Source of the DNA: Pedosphaera parvula Ellin514
Lineage (GTDB): Bacteria > Verrucomicrobiota > Verrucomicrobiia > Limisphaerales > Pedosphaeraceae
DNA: 64,000 nt
Reading direction: 5' to 3'
NCBI RefSeq assembly: GCF_000172555.1
Contig: NZ_ABOX02000005.1
Coordinates: 62,001-126,000 of the forward strand
In this document: piece after piece, positions 54,015 to 62,684 of the stretch
Numbering within the stretch: position 1 is the stretch's first letter
Layout: every line of letters begins with the position of its first letter
The notes under the pieces: model-generated
The model's database searches: none
Seen by the model: the letters and a program-made list of their open reading frames with translations, nothing else
Told to the model about the DNA's origin: nothing
Position numbers and translations under genes: made by a program

Positions 54015-55793
54015 ATGCCAGAGCCTGCGCGAAAAGGTGAGAGAATTTTTCGCGGCATACCGGTTTCAGCCGGGGTTTGCCGGGGTAAGGTGCTTGTACT
54101 GGGGAAATCAAACGCTTTAGTTCCCAAGCGGCAAATCCCTGAGTCACAGGTAACTGAAGAAGTTGCCCGGCTCGAACAGGCGCTTTCCCAAACCCGGCAT
54201 CAAATTTTGGACGTCCAGCGGAAGGTCTGTGATGGCATGGGAGCCCAGGAGGGCGGTATTTTCGATGCTCATTTGCTGGTCCTAGAAGATCGCACACTGC
54301 TGGATGAGGTGTTGCGCAACATTCAGGATAAGCGATTTAACGCCGAATTCGCCTTCCACGCCGTCGCGGAGAAATATGCCACCACTCTGGCCGCGATCGA
54401 GGATGATTACCTTCGTGAGCGGGCGACTGACATGCGGGATGTCACCTCGCGGATACTTAACAATTTGACGGGGCGACAGGAGGAGGTCGATTTGCGCAAG
54501 TTGAAAGAGCCTTGCGTCATCATCAGTTACGATCTGTCTCCTTCCACCACCGCCCAACTGGACAAGAAAACCGTGCTGGGATTTGCCACCGACGTGGGAG
54601 GCAAGACTTCGCACACGGCGATTATGGCCCGGTCCCTGCGCATTCCGGCGGTGGTTGGTTTGAAGGGTGCGAGCAATGAATTGGAAACCGGCGATTATAT
54701 ACTGCTCGATGGGTACAACGGTGTCATCATCATCAACCCGACTGATCAGACGTTGTTCGAATACGGGCAGATCATTCGCAAACAGGTCACGTTGCAGGAA
54801 AAGCTGCGCGACATTCAGTTGAAGCCGGCGGTGACCCTGGATGGACATCGAGTTACCCTCTCAGCCAATGTGGAACAGCCACGGGATGCCGAAGAGGTGC
54901 TGGCCAATGGCGGCGAGGGCGTGGGATTATTTCGCACAGAGTATTTGTTCATCAACCGGGACACGATGCCAACGGAGGAGGAGCAATATGAGGCCTACAA
55001 GCAGGTAGCATCGGCACTGAAACCGCAACCGGTCGTGATTCGCACCCTGGATTTGGGCGGCGACAAGTTTCATTCGCAACTCCAGGCTCCCACGGAGCTG
55101 AATCCTTTTCTTGGGTGGCGGGCGATTCGCTATTGTTTGCAGGAGCCAACGGTTTTTCGCCATCAATTGCGGGCGGTTCTCCGCGCGAGTGTTGAAGGAA
55201 ACGTCAAGATGATGTACCCGATGATTTCGGGAGTGGATGAGTTGAACCAGGCGAATGCCCTGCTCGAGCAATACAAAGCGGAATTGCGCGCCGAAAAAAT
55301 TCCATTCGATGAAGGCATGGAGATTGGGGCGATGATCGAAGTGCCTTCAGCAGCGCTGGTGGCCGATGCGTTGGCCAGGCGCCTGAAGTTTTTCAGCCTC
55401 GGCACCAATGATTTGATTCAATACACGCTCGCGGTGGACCGGATGAATGAAAAGGTGGCCCATCTTTACGAACCAACGCATCCGGCCATTCTTCGTTTAA
55501 TTAAGAATACGGTGGAGGCGGGGCGTCGGAATAATATCTGGGTGGGCGTCTGCGGTGAAATGGCGGGCGACCCGGTGCTCATACCACTCCTGCTGGGATT
55601 GGGCGTGGATGAGTTGAGTGCGGCACCAGCCCTGGTGCCGCCAGTGAAGTTCCTCATTCGCCGATTGAAAATGAGCGAGGCCAGGGAACTGGCGGAGTTT
55701 GCGCTCAGTTGCGAATCTGCGTCCGATATTCTTGTTCGTTGCCAGGCACTGGCGCGGGACATTGCTCCCAGCTTGTTTGAGAACAAAGCGTGA
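54015..55793 (+). CDS. ptsP: Phosphoenolpyruvate-protein phosphotransferase (PTS enzyme I)
   Basis: The start ATG 54015 is chosen over TTG 54009; the product has 592 residues, full length for enzyme I. The N-terminal HPr-binding and phospho-histidine domain has GGKTSHTAIMARSLRIPAV with the phosphorylated His200. The C-terminal PEP-utilising barrel has GVGLFRTEYLF, GGDKFHSQL and the terminal GVCGEMAGDP with the catalytic Cys. It transfers phosphate from PEP to HPr in the cytoplasm. No HPr or enzyme II gene is in this window, so it may serve a regulatory PTS. It is divergent from the sugar kinase. Confidence 0.92.
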   Translation: MPEPARKGERIFRGIPVSAGVCRGKVLVLGKSNALVPKRQIPESQVTEEVARLEQALSQTRHQILDVQRKVCDGMGAQEGGIFDAHLLVLEDRTLLDEVLRNIQDKRFNAEFAFHAVAEKYATTLAAIEDDYLRERATDMRDVTSRILNNLTGRQEEVDLRKLKEPCVIISYDLSPSTTAQLDKKTVLGFATDVGGKTSHTAIMARSLRIPAVVGLKGASNELETGDYILLDGYNGVIIINPTDQTLFEYGQIIRKQVTLQEKLRDIQLKPAVTLDGHRVTLSANVEQPRDAEEVLANGGEGVGLFRTEYLFINRDTMPTEEEQYEAYKQVASALKPQPVVIRTLDLGGDKFHSQLQAPTELNPFLGWRAIRYCLQEPTVFRHQLRAVLRASVEGNVKMMYPMISGVDELNQANALLEQYKAELRAEKIPFDEGMEIGAMIEVPSAALVADALARRLKFFSLGTNDLIQYTLAVDRMNEKVAHLYEPTHPAILRLIKNTVEAGRRNNIWVGVCGEMAGDPVLIPLLLGLGVDELSAAPALVPPVKFLIRRLKMSEARELAEFALSCESASDILVRCQALARDIAPSLFENKA

Positions 55794-55876
55794 AACTGTG
55801 TTGGAAATCCCGCCTGTTATTCCGCCTGAGCCTGCAGTTAAAGTTGCTATTGTGGCTGAAATGAAGGGCTATAGAG

Positions 55877-56182
55877 GTGAAATGGTTGCTCATCATCGCT
55901 AATTTTGCTGCGGCAGGTGCTTTGTGTTTCCTTGGAAGTATGGCGGTGGCAGCGCATCGCAGCCACGCGTACAGCGTATACAGAGAATTGCAATCGCGGC
56001 ATGTTCTAAGCGAACAGCCCGATTACGATGTAGAAAAACGTTTACGCACCATGGCAAATGGCGGCATGTATTCTTTATCGATTGCCAAGGTTGGTTCTGG
56101 AATTTGCATCGCAAATGCTTTGGCGATTGGATTTTTGTTTAGAAATCCAAGACCTATTTCCAAGGCCGCAGAGTCAAATTAA
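55877..56182 (+). CDS. Small two-helix membrane protein of unknown function
   Basis: The frame has 101 codons from GTG 55877 (VKWLLIIANFAAAGALCFLG), with AAGGG about ten bases upstream. Two membrane helices (about 3-25 and 68-90, SIAKVGSGICIANALAIGFL) flank a charged loop (YRELQSRHVLSEQPDYDVEK). No similarity is recognised. It lies 83 bases after the enzyme I gene in the same direction. Confidence 0.5.
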   Translation: MKWLLIIANFAAAGALCFLGSMAVAAHRSHAYSVYRELQSRHVLSEQPDYDVEKRLRTMANGGMYSLSIAKVGSGICIANALAIGFLFRNPRPISKAAESN

Positions 56183-56369
56183 GATATTGCCAAATTATCG
56201 CTCCGTAATTCACGTCGACAGCTCGGGCGGGGTGCCATTCTCGCTGCAAGCCTCGAGCAACTTTGTTAAACTAGTCATCCATCTTCAACACGTCTAAAGA
56301 GGGCCGACGGACTATAATCCAGTGGGCACGAATGCAGTCCGCGGTTATCGCCTAGCTCAAAAGTGGTGA

Positions 56370-57518
56370 CTATTTATCGGCCTGTCGCAGCCAATCAAAG
56401 GTGGTTCGGCGGATGCGGAGTTGATTCGTGCTTTTACCGCCGGCAAGCGTTCGGAAATCCAAGTATGCGAACAACACTGCATTTTCTGTGAAGTGAATGG
56501 CGGTGTAGCAATAGGAGCCGGCGGGGTCATTTTCCAAAATCTTTCGTTTTTTCCAGGTGCGTCCGCCGTCCGGTGAAATTGCGGCGACCAGCGGAGTGCG
56601 CTTGCCTTTGGGAAAGGGAAACTGGCCGGAATGATCGTTGAACACCGCGAGCAACTCCGCTGAACCGGGCAAGCGCTTGATGCTGGCTGGAGAAACGGGC
56701 GATTTGAGTTCGGTGGCAATGGGTGCGGACCAGGTCGCGCCGGAGTTGGCGGAAGCAAAGCCATACTGAGCGCCGGCATCGGTGCGAGCCCAACTCAAAA
56801 CAGTGCCATCCGCCCGTTCCACCACACCCGGTTCCTGCAGGCCGGTCTTGCTTGCAAGCGGCATTGCCCACCAGGTTTCGGCCTCATGCCATATCTGGCC
56901 TTCATCATCTGACAAATACCAAAGAGCTATGGCCCGCGGATCAAAGGTGCTATAATCATTCAGCTTGGAATTGCGCGAGCGATGGAAAGCCACAGGCACG
57001 ATCAGCCGGCCATTGTTCAACTGAATAACCCGGTCATTATTCAGAACAAAATATCCAGGCGCATCCACCACCAGTTTTGGTGATGACCAGGTTTTGGCTT
57101 CGTCACTCGAAAGTTGTATCCAGGGATGACAATCGTGGAGGTTTTGTTTGATAAGATAAAACAGGGCGATTTTTCCGCTCTTCAAACGCAGCAAGGAGAC
57201 GCTCATTACGTTTTGATTCGTGCCGGTGTCGACCACGAGTTCCGGCTTTTGGTTCCAGGTGAGACCGGCATCGTCGGAGTAAACTGAAACGATGCGAGAA
57301 GGGCTCTCATCAGCCGCTCCACCACGAAATTGGGAGTAGAGGAACAAAATGCGCCCGGATTTCAGGTTGAGAAATGCCCCTTCTGAATTGCGCGGGTTTT
57401 CGGGAGTGGAATTGATATCGAGAACGACATGGTTTTGGAGATTTGGAGAAGGTTGCGCTGCCATGGGAAGCGTGCAAAGGCCGGCCAATAGGAGCAGTGA
57501 TAAAAGATATGCGCGCAT
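56370..57518 (-). CDS. Secreted sialidase/BNR-repeat protein
   Basis: The start ATG 57518-57516 (MRAYLLSLLLLAGLCTLPMA) gives a signal peptide and 382 residues; the frame to 57578 is not needed. A six-bladed propeller is indicated by five Asp-box-like repeats: SDDAGLTW, SSDEAKTW, SDDEGQIW, SANSGATW and SPDGGRTW. A possible arginine-triad region is NPRNSEGAFLNLKSGRILFL. GH33 enzymes cleave sialic acid or related sugars; many verrucomicrobial homologues act on other glycosides or have no shown activity, so sialidase-like is the safe call. Confidence 0.82.
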   Translation of the reverse strand: MRAYLLSLLLLAGLCTLPMAAQPSPNLQNHVVLDINSTPENPRNSEGAFLNLKSGRILFLYSQFRGGAADESPSRIVSVYSDDAGLTWNQKPELVVDTGTNQNVMSVSLLRLKSGKIALFYLIKQNLHDCHPWIQLSSDEAKTWSSPKLVVDAPGYFVLNNDRVIQLNNGRLIVPVAFHRSRNSKLNDYSTFDPRAIALWYLSDDEGQIWHEAETWWAMPLASKTGLQEPGVVERADGTVLSWARTDAGAQYGFASANSGATWSAPIATELKSPVSPASIKRLPGSAELLAVFNDHSGQFPFPKGKRTPLVAAISPDGGRTWKKRKILENDPAGSYCYTAIHFTENAVLFAYLDFRTLAGGKSTNQLRIRRTTFDWLRQADK

Positions 57519-57606
57519 CCCACTGCCTTTAACAGCCTTCGAGGCGCAAGTCACGGTTTGAATCCAGTCCGCAGTCATGAGATCCGGTGGTGGGCGTTTG
57601 ATTCAA

Positions 57607-58293
57607 CTATTGTTTCTTTTGCTCTTTTACTTTGGCAAGGGCGGAGCCAAGCAGCCTGGCTTGGGTCGTGGCATTGGTGGCGTAACGCACGACAAAAATC
57701 ACCTTGCTAATATCCGGATCGACAATGATGACTTTCGGGACGGTATAGTGAACATCATCCGGCGGATGCAAGGCGGCATCAACGATGGGAGGCTCGGTAT
57801 GATTCTCGGTGAACGAATCAGAAAAGACGAGCACGGTGGCGTTCTTGAGTGCTTCAAAGTCCTGGATGGTTGCGGCTATGGAACTGTTGTCTGGACGAAC
57901 TTCGGTCGCCTGCAGGCAGGAAGTCGCAGTGGCCAGGAAGGCAATGGGTTTGTTATCCCTTTTGGCTTCGGCTTTGGCTTGCTCAAGTTCACTCAAACGG
58001 TAAACGGCACCCAATCTGCCCAGCTTGCGAATCTTTTCCTGTTTTTTCGCCAATTCCTCTGCTTTCACCGGATCGTAGCCATATTGCTTTTGCAATTCCG
58101 GCGGCAAATTGGTGAAAGCCACTTTGCCACCCCCTTGTGCGTGCATGATGATGATGCCATCGGGCTCGGTTTTCACCACCCGATAATTTTGAAAAGTCTG
58201 CTTATCCAGCGTGGTCAGATTCTCAGCGCAGGCAAACCGGGTCAACAGGCAGAAAGTGGCAACGAATAATGCTTTTGGGCATCTCATCCGCAT
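57607..58293 (-). CDS. Secreted protein, possibly thioredoxin-fold, function unknown
   Basis: The protein has 228 residues with a signal peptide (MRMRCPKALFVATFCLLTRF, near ACAEN). Residues 25-75 hold a short SH3-like or unknown domain (TFQNYRVVKTEPDGIIIMHA). The block AKAEAKRDNKPIAFLATATS followed by CLQ and the later VPKVIIVDPDISKVIFVV resemble a thioredoxin-like fold. The CxxC redox pair is replaced by SCLQ, so thiol-disulfide activity is doubtful. It lies just upstream (on its own strand) of the sialidase-like gene, and the two could form an operon. Confidence 0.6.
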   Translation of the reverse strand: MRMRCPKALFVATFCLLTRFACAENLTTLDKQTFQNYRVVKTEPDGIIIMHAQGGGKVAFTNLPPELQKQYGYDPVKAEELAKKQEKIRKLGRLGAVYRLSELEQAKAEAKRDNKPIAFLATATSCLQATEVRPDNSSIAATIQDFEALKNATVLVFSDSFTENHTEPPIVDAALHPPDDVHYTVPKVIIVDPDISKVIFVVRYATNATTQARLLGSALAKVKEQKKQ

Positions 58294-58483
58294 GGTTTAT
58301 AACCAACCAAAACCTATTGCAAGTCTTGCGGTAAGCGCCCAGGTGATTGACCTGAATCGCAATCCTTCCTAGCCTTCACTCCGTGGCGGCCAATTGGACC
58401 TGTGTCAGGAGTTGGCTTTACTTGGTCCAATTACGCCCCAAACAAAAAATCTAAGGTGTAAATAATCAGGATCGGCCCATTGT

Positions 58484-59575
58484 ATGAAAAACAAATTTCC
58501 TTCTTTTGTCGCGACCATGATACTAACCCTCGGGTTGCATCCATCCTCTCTCCACGCGCAGGGTGCACTAATGCCCCCGGGCGCACCTGCGCCGACCATG
58601 AAGTCACTCGACCAGATTGAGGCGCGCACGCCACTTTCAGCCGCACCAATTACCATCACCAAGCCGGGTTCCTATTATTTAACGACCAACATCACGGTGA
58701 GTTCGGGGAATGCCATCACGATCAATGCCAATCAAGTGACGCTGAATTTGAATGGTTTCACCGTTTCTTCGACGGCTCAGAGTGCCACTGGCGCAGGCAT
58801 CCTGTTGCCGGTTACCAACATCGACATCACCATTCTCAACGGACACATCAACGGCAGCGTGACCAACAACGGCGGAGTATTTAGTGGCGGCGGGTTTGTG
58901 AACGGCATCATGTACACCAATGCGATGCCAATCAACGTCCATGTGTCGGATGTCTCGGTTTCCGGTTGTTTGAGCAATGGGATTTATCTAAACACGGCAA
59001 ATTCCACCGTGGTGGAATTTTGCATGGTCAAGACGGTGGGAAATTTTGGCATTTATGCCGACAACATGTCTCATTGCACTGTAAAAGAGTGCGGCAACAC
59101 TGGCTTTAATGGCGGCATCGCCACGGACTGTCGCGCCGATACAGTCGGGAGCGGCTACGGATTTAACGTGTTTTTAGCTCACAATTGTATGGGTATGAAT
59201 AGCGGCAATGGCGTCGGTCTCTCCGCCGCCACCGCCAACAATTGTTACGGTGCTAATACCGGTAACGGCTGGGGACTTTTGTCGACCACGGCCAATGATT
59301 GTCAGGGAACCAGCGGTACTGGCACCGGCCTGGCAGTCGCCATCGCCAATAATTGCAATGGCCAGTCCGGCGGGACTGGGGCTGGAATTTCTGCCACCAC
59401 CGCCAATAATTGTACTGGCAGCAGCTACTCCGGCACAGGGCTCTTGATTTCGGGTATCGCGATGGGTTGTTACGGTTCCAGCAGTTCCGGCACTGGCATC
59501 GTTGCCAAAGTCGCCAATTCTTGCTTCGTAAACAGCGGCGCCACGAACATCACCTTTAAATACAATATGCCTTGA
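58484..59575 (+). CDS. Secreted right-handed beta-helix protein with Asn/Cys-ladder repeats
   Basis: The protein has 363 residues with a signal peptide (MKNKFPSFVATMILTLGLHP, cleaved near LHAQG). After TKPGSYYLTTNITVSSGNAI the protein is a parallel beta-helix. From about residue 225 there are six to seven repeats of 18-19 residues beginning ANNC or similar: AHNCMGMNSG, ANNCYGANTG, ANDCQGTSG, ANNCNGQSGG, ANNCTGSSYS, AMGCYGSSSS. Each has a Cys at the same turn and a GTG or GNG step. Beta-helix proteins often bind or cut polysaccharides, but no catalytic residues are recognised here. It is a single gene; an IS element sits 51 bases after its stop. Confidence 0.8.
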   Translation: MKNKFPSFVATMILTLGLHPSSLHAQGALMPPGAPAPTMKSLDQIEARTPLSAAPITITKPGSYYLTTNITVSSGNAITINANQVTLNLNGFTVSSTAQSATGAGILLPVTNIDITILNGHINGSVTNNGGVFSGGGFVNGIMYTNAMPINVHVSDVSVSGCLSNGIYLNTANSTVVEFCMVKTVGNFGIYADNMSHCTVKECGNTGFNGGIATDCRADTVGSGYGFNVFLAHNCMGMNSGNGVGLSAATANNCYGANTGNGWGLLSTTANDCQGTSGTGTGLAVAIANNCNGQSGGTGAGISATTANNCTGSSYSGTGLLISGIAMGCYGSSSSGTGIVAKVANSCFVNSGATNITFKYNMP

Positions 59576-59635
59576 GGAGGTTTGTAATTGATGCGTCAGC
59601 AAAGTGCCGTTACTTTGGTTTGACCCGAATGGCGC

Positions 59636-59974
59636 TTACTTAAGGCCCAAAACTTTATCTTTCAGCGGCTTGCGGTGAACTACTCCGGGAACAGTTGCAA
59701 AGAGAATGCGGCGGGATAATTGTTCCATGCGATTCAGGATGGATCGGGCTGTCCGGTGGTTTGCGATGGCTTGCTTAAGCCAGTGATATTGTGCCTTGGA
59801 GAGGCTCACCGTAACGGTTTTGCCCGCCACTTTGCGGGTCCAGCGGTAAGGGCTGCCCGACTGGCCGCGCCGCCGTTGCACCACGGAGCCGGCGCTCAAA
59901 CAGCCCAACTGACTGAGTTGTTGGCGGCATTGCGCCAATTCCTGCTCCCATTGAGGCAGCTTTGGTGTTTTCAT
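59636..59974 (-). CDS. Passenger gene of the IS: DUF6788-like small basic protein
   Basis: The protein has 112 residues, basic, with a coiled N-terminus (QWEQELAQCRQQLSQLGCLS), then AGSVVQRRRGQSGSPYRWTR and KVAGKTVTVSLSKAQYHWLK. This pattern (a leucine/glutamine coil, GS start, KxYRWTRKVxGKTxTV) matches the DUF6788-type proteins often found beside or inside transposable elements. It is divergent from the transposase across a 62-base gap. Its stop lies within the left end, so its 3' end overlaps the inverted repeat. The function is unknown; a role as DNA-binding accessory or regulator of transposition is inference. Confidence 0.75.
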   Translation of the reverse strand: MKTPKLPQWEQELAQCRQQLSQLGCLSAGSVVQRRRGQSGSPYRWTRKVAGKTVTVSLSKAQYHWLKQAIANHRTARSILNRMEQLSRRILFATVPGVVHRKPLKDKVLGLK

Positions 59975-60010
59975 TTTTCTTGAGCTTCCAGTATAGCGGA
60001 GCGGTCAAAT

Positions 60011-60032
60011 CAGGAAGTAGATATACTTCCTG
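60011..60032. promoter_or_regulatory. Perfect hairpin covering the transposase ribosome-binding site
   Basis: CAGGAAGTA, a GATA loop, then TACTTCCTG make a 9-bp perfect stem ending four bases before the transposase ATG. The AGGAAG inside the left arm is a candidate Shine-Dalgarno. In some IS4-family elements such as IS10, read-through transcripts from outside the element are folded so that translation is blocked; this could be similar. It could instead be an operator for the divergent genes. Confidence 0.7.
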
Positions 60033-60036
60033 AATT

Positions 60037-61482
60037 ATGAATACGCCCTTTTTCCCGGCCTGGCGGTCACGGCTGGCTCCCTCCAAAAAGGCTTCCCCGC
60101 CACTGGCGGAACAGCCCCTCCCGCAGCTGGAAGCCTTGTTTGCTCCTTTCATTCCCGAACAACTGCTTTCCCGGGCCGGGGCCAACAGCCGCGAGCGGTT
60201 TTACACCCTGCGCCAGACCTTCTGGGCTTTCCTGTGGCAAGCCCTCCACCCGGGAACAGCCTGCCGGGAGGTGGTCCGCCAGCTGCTCAGCGACTGGCAG
60301 GCGCAGGCTGGCCGGACCCGGGCGCAGGCTGGCACCGCCGCCTACTGCCGGGCCCGCCAACGGCTGCCGCTGGAACGCCTGCAAGCCATCTTGCAGGCCA
60401 CGCTCGGACCGGAGCCTCCCCGGTGGCGGGGCCATGCCGTCAAACTGGTGGATGGCACCACCTTCTCCCTGCCTGACACGGCGGCCAACCAGAAAAAGTT
60501 TCCCCAGTCGGGCGCGCAAAAGCCGGGGTGCGGTTTTCCCACCCTGAAGGTGGTGGCCTTGTTTTCCCTGGCCAGCGGGCTGGCCCTGAACTGGGCCAGG
60601 GGTTCCCTGCGGGTGCATGAGATTCCCTTGTTCCGGAAGTTGTGGTCAGGCTTGCGCCGCCGCGACCTCATCATCGGGGACCGGGGCTTTAGCTCCTACA
60701 CCAATCTGGCGCTTTTACTCGGGCGGGGCGTCGATTGTCTCTTTCGCCTGCACCAGGGCAAGAAGGTGCGCCATCCCCGGCGCAGCCGGTTGCAGCGAAA
60801 GCAGAAGCTGGGGCCTCGCCAATGGCTGGTGCAATGGAAGAAGCCGTACCAGAAGCCTGAGTATATGCGACCAAAGGAATGGGCAGCTGTTCCCTCGGAG
60901 ATGCAGGTGCGGGTGTTTGAAGTGATCGTTTGCACCAGGGGCATGCGGACAAGAAAATTGATGCTGGTGACCACCCTGCTGGATCCGGTGCGCTATCCAG
61001 TTGAGGAGCTGGCCGAACTTTATCTGCGGCGCTGGGAGATTGAACTGTCCTTTCGCGACTTGAAGACCACCCTGGGCCTGGAGGTGTTGCGCTGCCAATC
61101 CCCGGCAATGGTGGAAAAGGAGGTGTGGATGCATTTGATTGCCTTTAATCTGTTGCGCCGGGTGATGCTCCAGAGCGCAGCCAGCGGGGACAGTGACGTC
61201 CGGCACTTGAGTTTCAAAGGCGCCCTCGCCACCGTGCGCCAATACTGCCCGGCCATGGCGGCGGCCCAAACCAGCCACTTGCGAGTCCAGTTGATCGAGC
61301 GCCTCAGGGAAGTGATTGCCCAGGATGTGCTCCCCTTAAGACCTGGCAGGCGGGAGCCACGCGCCGTCAAACGCCGACCCAAACCATATCAAATGCTCAA
61401 CCAACCGCGCCACGTCTTCCGGGAACTCGCCCATCGCGGCAAATACAGGAAAGGAAAGAAATGCAAACTGGTTAAACCTTAA
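60037..61482 (+). CDS. IS4-family DDE transposase
   Basis: The protein has 481 residues. The catalytic triad is read as Asp139 (KLVDGTTFSLPDT), Asp215 (LIIGDRGFSSY) and Glu336 in LRRWEIELSFRDLKTTLG. The last shows the IS4 YREK signature exactly: Tyr329, Arg332, Glu336 and Lys343. The N-terminal 130 residues are helical and should bind the ends. The insertion domain between Asp215 and Glu336 is of the length seen in IS4 elements. It cuts and pastes the element 59627-61495. The reading frame is intact, so the enzyme may be active. The stop lies inside the right inverted repeat. Confidence 0.94.
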   Translation: MNTPFFPAWRSRLAPSKKASPPLAEQPLPQLEALFAPFIPEQLLSRAGANSRERFYTLRQTFWAFLWQALHPGTACREVVRQLLSDWQAQAGRTRAQAGTAAYCRARQRLPLERLQAILQATLGPEPPRWRGHAVKLVDGTTFSLPDTAANQKKFPQSGAQKPGCGFPTLKVVALFSLASGLALNWARGSLRVHEIPLFRKLWSGLRRRDLIIGDRGFSSYTNLALLLGRGVDCLFRLHQGKKVRHPRRSRLQRKQKLGPRQWLVQWKKPYQKPEYMRPKEWAAVPSEMQVRVFEVIVCTRGMRTRKLMLVTTLLDPVRYPVEELAELYLRRWEIELSFRDLKTTLGLEVLRCQSPAMVEKEVWMHLIAFNLLRRVMLQSAASGDSDVRHLSFKGALATVRQYCPAMAAAQTSHLRVQLIERLREVIAQDVLPLRPGRREPRAVKRRPKPYQMLNQPRHVFRELAHRGKYRKGKKCKLVKP

Positions 61483-61622
61483 GTAAGCGCCATTCTGGTT
61501 TGACCCCTTTAAGGCCAATGGAATTGGCTGGAAGTCAAGTATACCAGTATTCCGAGTGCTATTGAAGATCCCAAACATACTCGTATTGACATTGAAATCA
61601 ATTCAGGACGAGCATTCGTCCC

Positions 61623-62039
61623 ATGAACATGAATCTGCAAAGCGCTTTTGATGTAATTGAACGTCATTCGACCGGAACAACAGAAGACTCATTTACAAAT
61701 TTCCTCATGGAGTCCGAAGTCTCGGGAATGGCTTCGGGGGAAAAGCTGCAAGCTATCAACGAGGAAATCCTCGATGCCTTGCAAAGCATTAATTTGGAAT
61801 GCAGAAAAAGCGGACTTGGAGTAATAGGAATCAAACAAATGCAGTCAGCCACTATTATCCTTACCGAAGGATGGGATAGATACCGCTGGTGGGTCACGAA
61901 TTCCTATTTTTCAGCTGATTTTTTGCAGCAGTTCTCCCAAACACTCTCGGATTGGGGATTTGCATGGGCAAGAATTCTAGATGGATCGACACCAGATTTG
62001 CGCAGAGCATTGGCTGACCGCAGAGAAAATAATCTTTGA
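61623..62039 (+). CDS. Hypothetical soluble protein
   Basis: The protein has 138 residues (MNMNLQSAFDVIERHSTGTT...). No signal peptide or membrane helix is present. Blocks such as NEEILDALQSINLECRKSGL and TEGWDRYRWWVTNSYFSADF look protein-like, with many Trp and Glu. I do not recognise a family. Position and base composition differ from the GC-rich IS next door. It could be cytoplasmic and regulatory, but there is no evidence for this. Confidence 0.55.
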   Translation: MNMNLQSAFDVIERHSTGTTEDSFTNFLMESEVSGMASGEKLQAINEEILDALQSINLECRKSGLGVIGIKQMQSATIILTEGWDRYRWWVTNSYFSADFLQQFSQTLSDWGFAWARILDGSTPDLRRALADRRENNL

Positions 62040-62192
62040 ACTTTACACGCTACCAGTGCACCAAGTGCCTAGAAAGAGGAGACACCTATTAATAATTCAC
62101 TAGTGTCCAAATTAGGTTTTTGAAAACTGTGGCTGGGTCCGGCTTATTATTTACAAAACCCAATGTTTATCGAGCAAAAGTGGCGCCCCTTG

Positions 62193-62374
62193 AAGGGGTC
62201 ACCCATTAGGGCATTGGGTCAAGAGATAAAAAGGTATCGTTCCCAATTATTTTTCTTTTGGGTTTTTTGCTACTGCCGAGGAGCTGGTTTTCTTAAGTAC
62301 CAACTCGAACCCCGTCATTTCAATTTTGATTCCGGACCCGCTTCAATTGAAGCGATCCTAATGGGTGGCCCCTT
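62193..62374. repeat. Inverted repeat pair in a 645-base gene-free gap
   Basis: Arms of 18 bases with one mismatch, AAGGGGTCACCCATTAGG (62193-62210) and the complement of CCTAATGGGTGGCCCCTT (62357-62374), face each other across 146 bases. The gap 62040-62684 has no credible gene. The layout resembles a small non-autonomous element, but I could not find a target duplication around it. Confidence 0.5.
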
Positions 62375-62684
62375 TTGGATTTTACGTTGACACCCGAATC
62401 ATCGTCTGATTCATTGTCAGAACTTGGTTAAAATTATTGTGATGAAAGGCTATGCGTCTTCCGATATATCTTTCTGTATGAAAGGTTCTTACGTGAGTTC
62501 CCTCGGTCTCCATGAGTCAACCAAAAATCTCAAGAATATCCGGGATTGAGCGGCAGAGCGACAAAGCGAAGATTGCATCCAAATCGATGCCCGACGAAAT
62601 AGGTTGGATCGCATTCGAATAGACGATTAGCTCACCACCACTTTCACAGCAGAAAGAAAAATAAATTCAGCAAGGACGTTCCGC

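Larger units (their letters stand above)
59627..61495. mobile_element. Complete IS4-family insertion sequence
   Basis: This 1,869-base element has identical terminal inverted repeats of 19 bp (GAATGGCGCTTACTTAAGG at 59627-59645; reverse complement at 61477-61495). It is flanked by an 11-bp direct repeat TGGTTTGACCC (59616-59626 and 61496-61506), the target duplication size expected for IS4-family elements. It carries a DDE transposase (plus) and a divergent small gene (minus). It is visibly more GC-rich than its surroundings, and its perfect ends and duplication point to a recent insertion. It sits between the beta-helix gene and a small hypothetical gene and breaks neither. Confidence 0.95.

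Noticed and set aside
62163-62390. Short frame in the gap before the methyltransferase
   Set aside because: It has a low-complexity, Phe/Trp-rich product, no ribosome-binding site and overlaps the inverted repeat; treated as chance.
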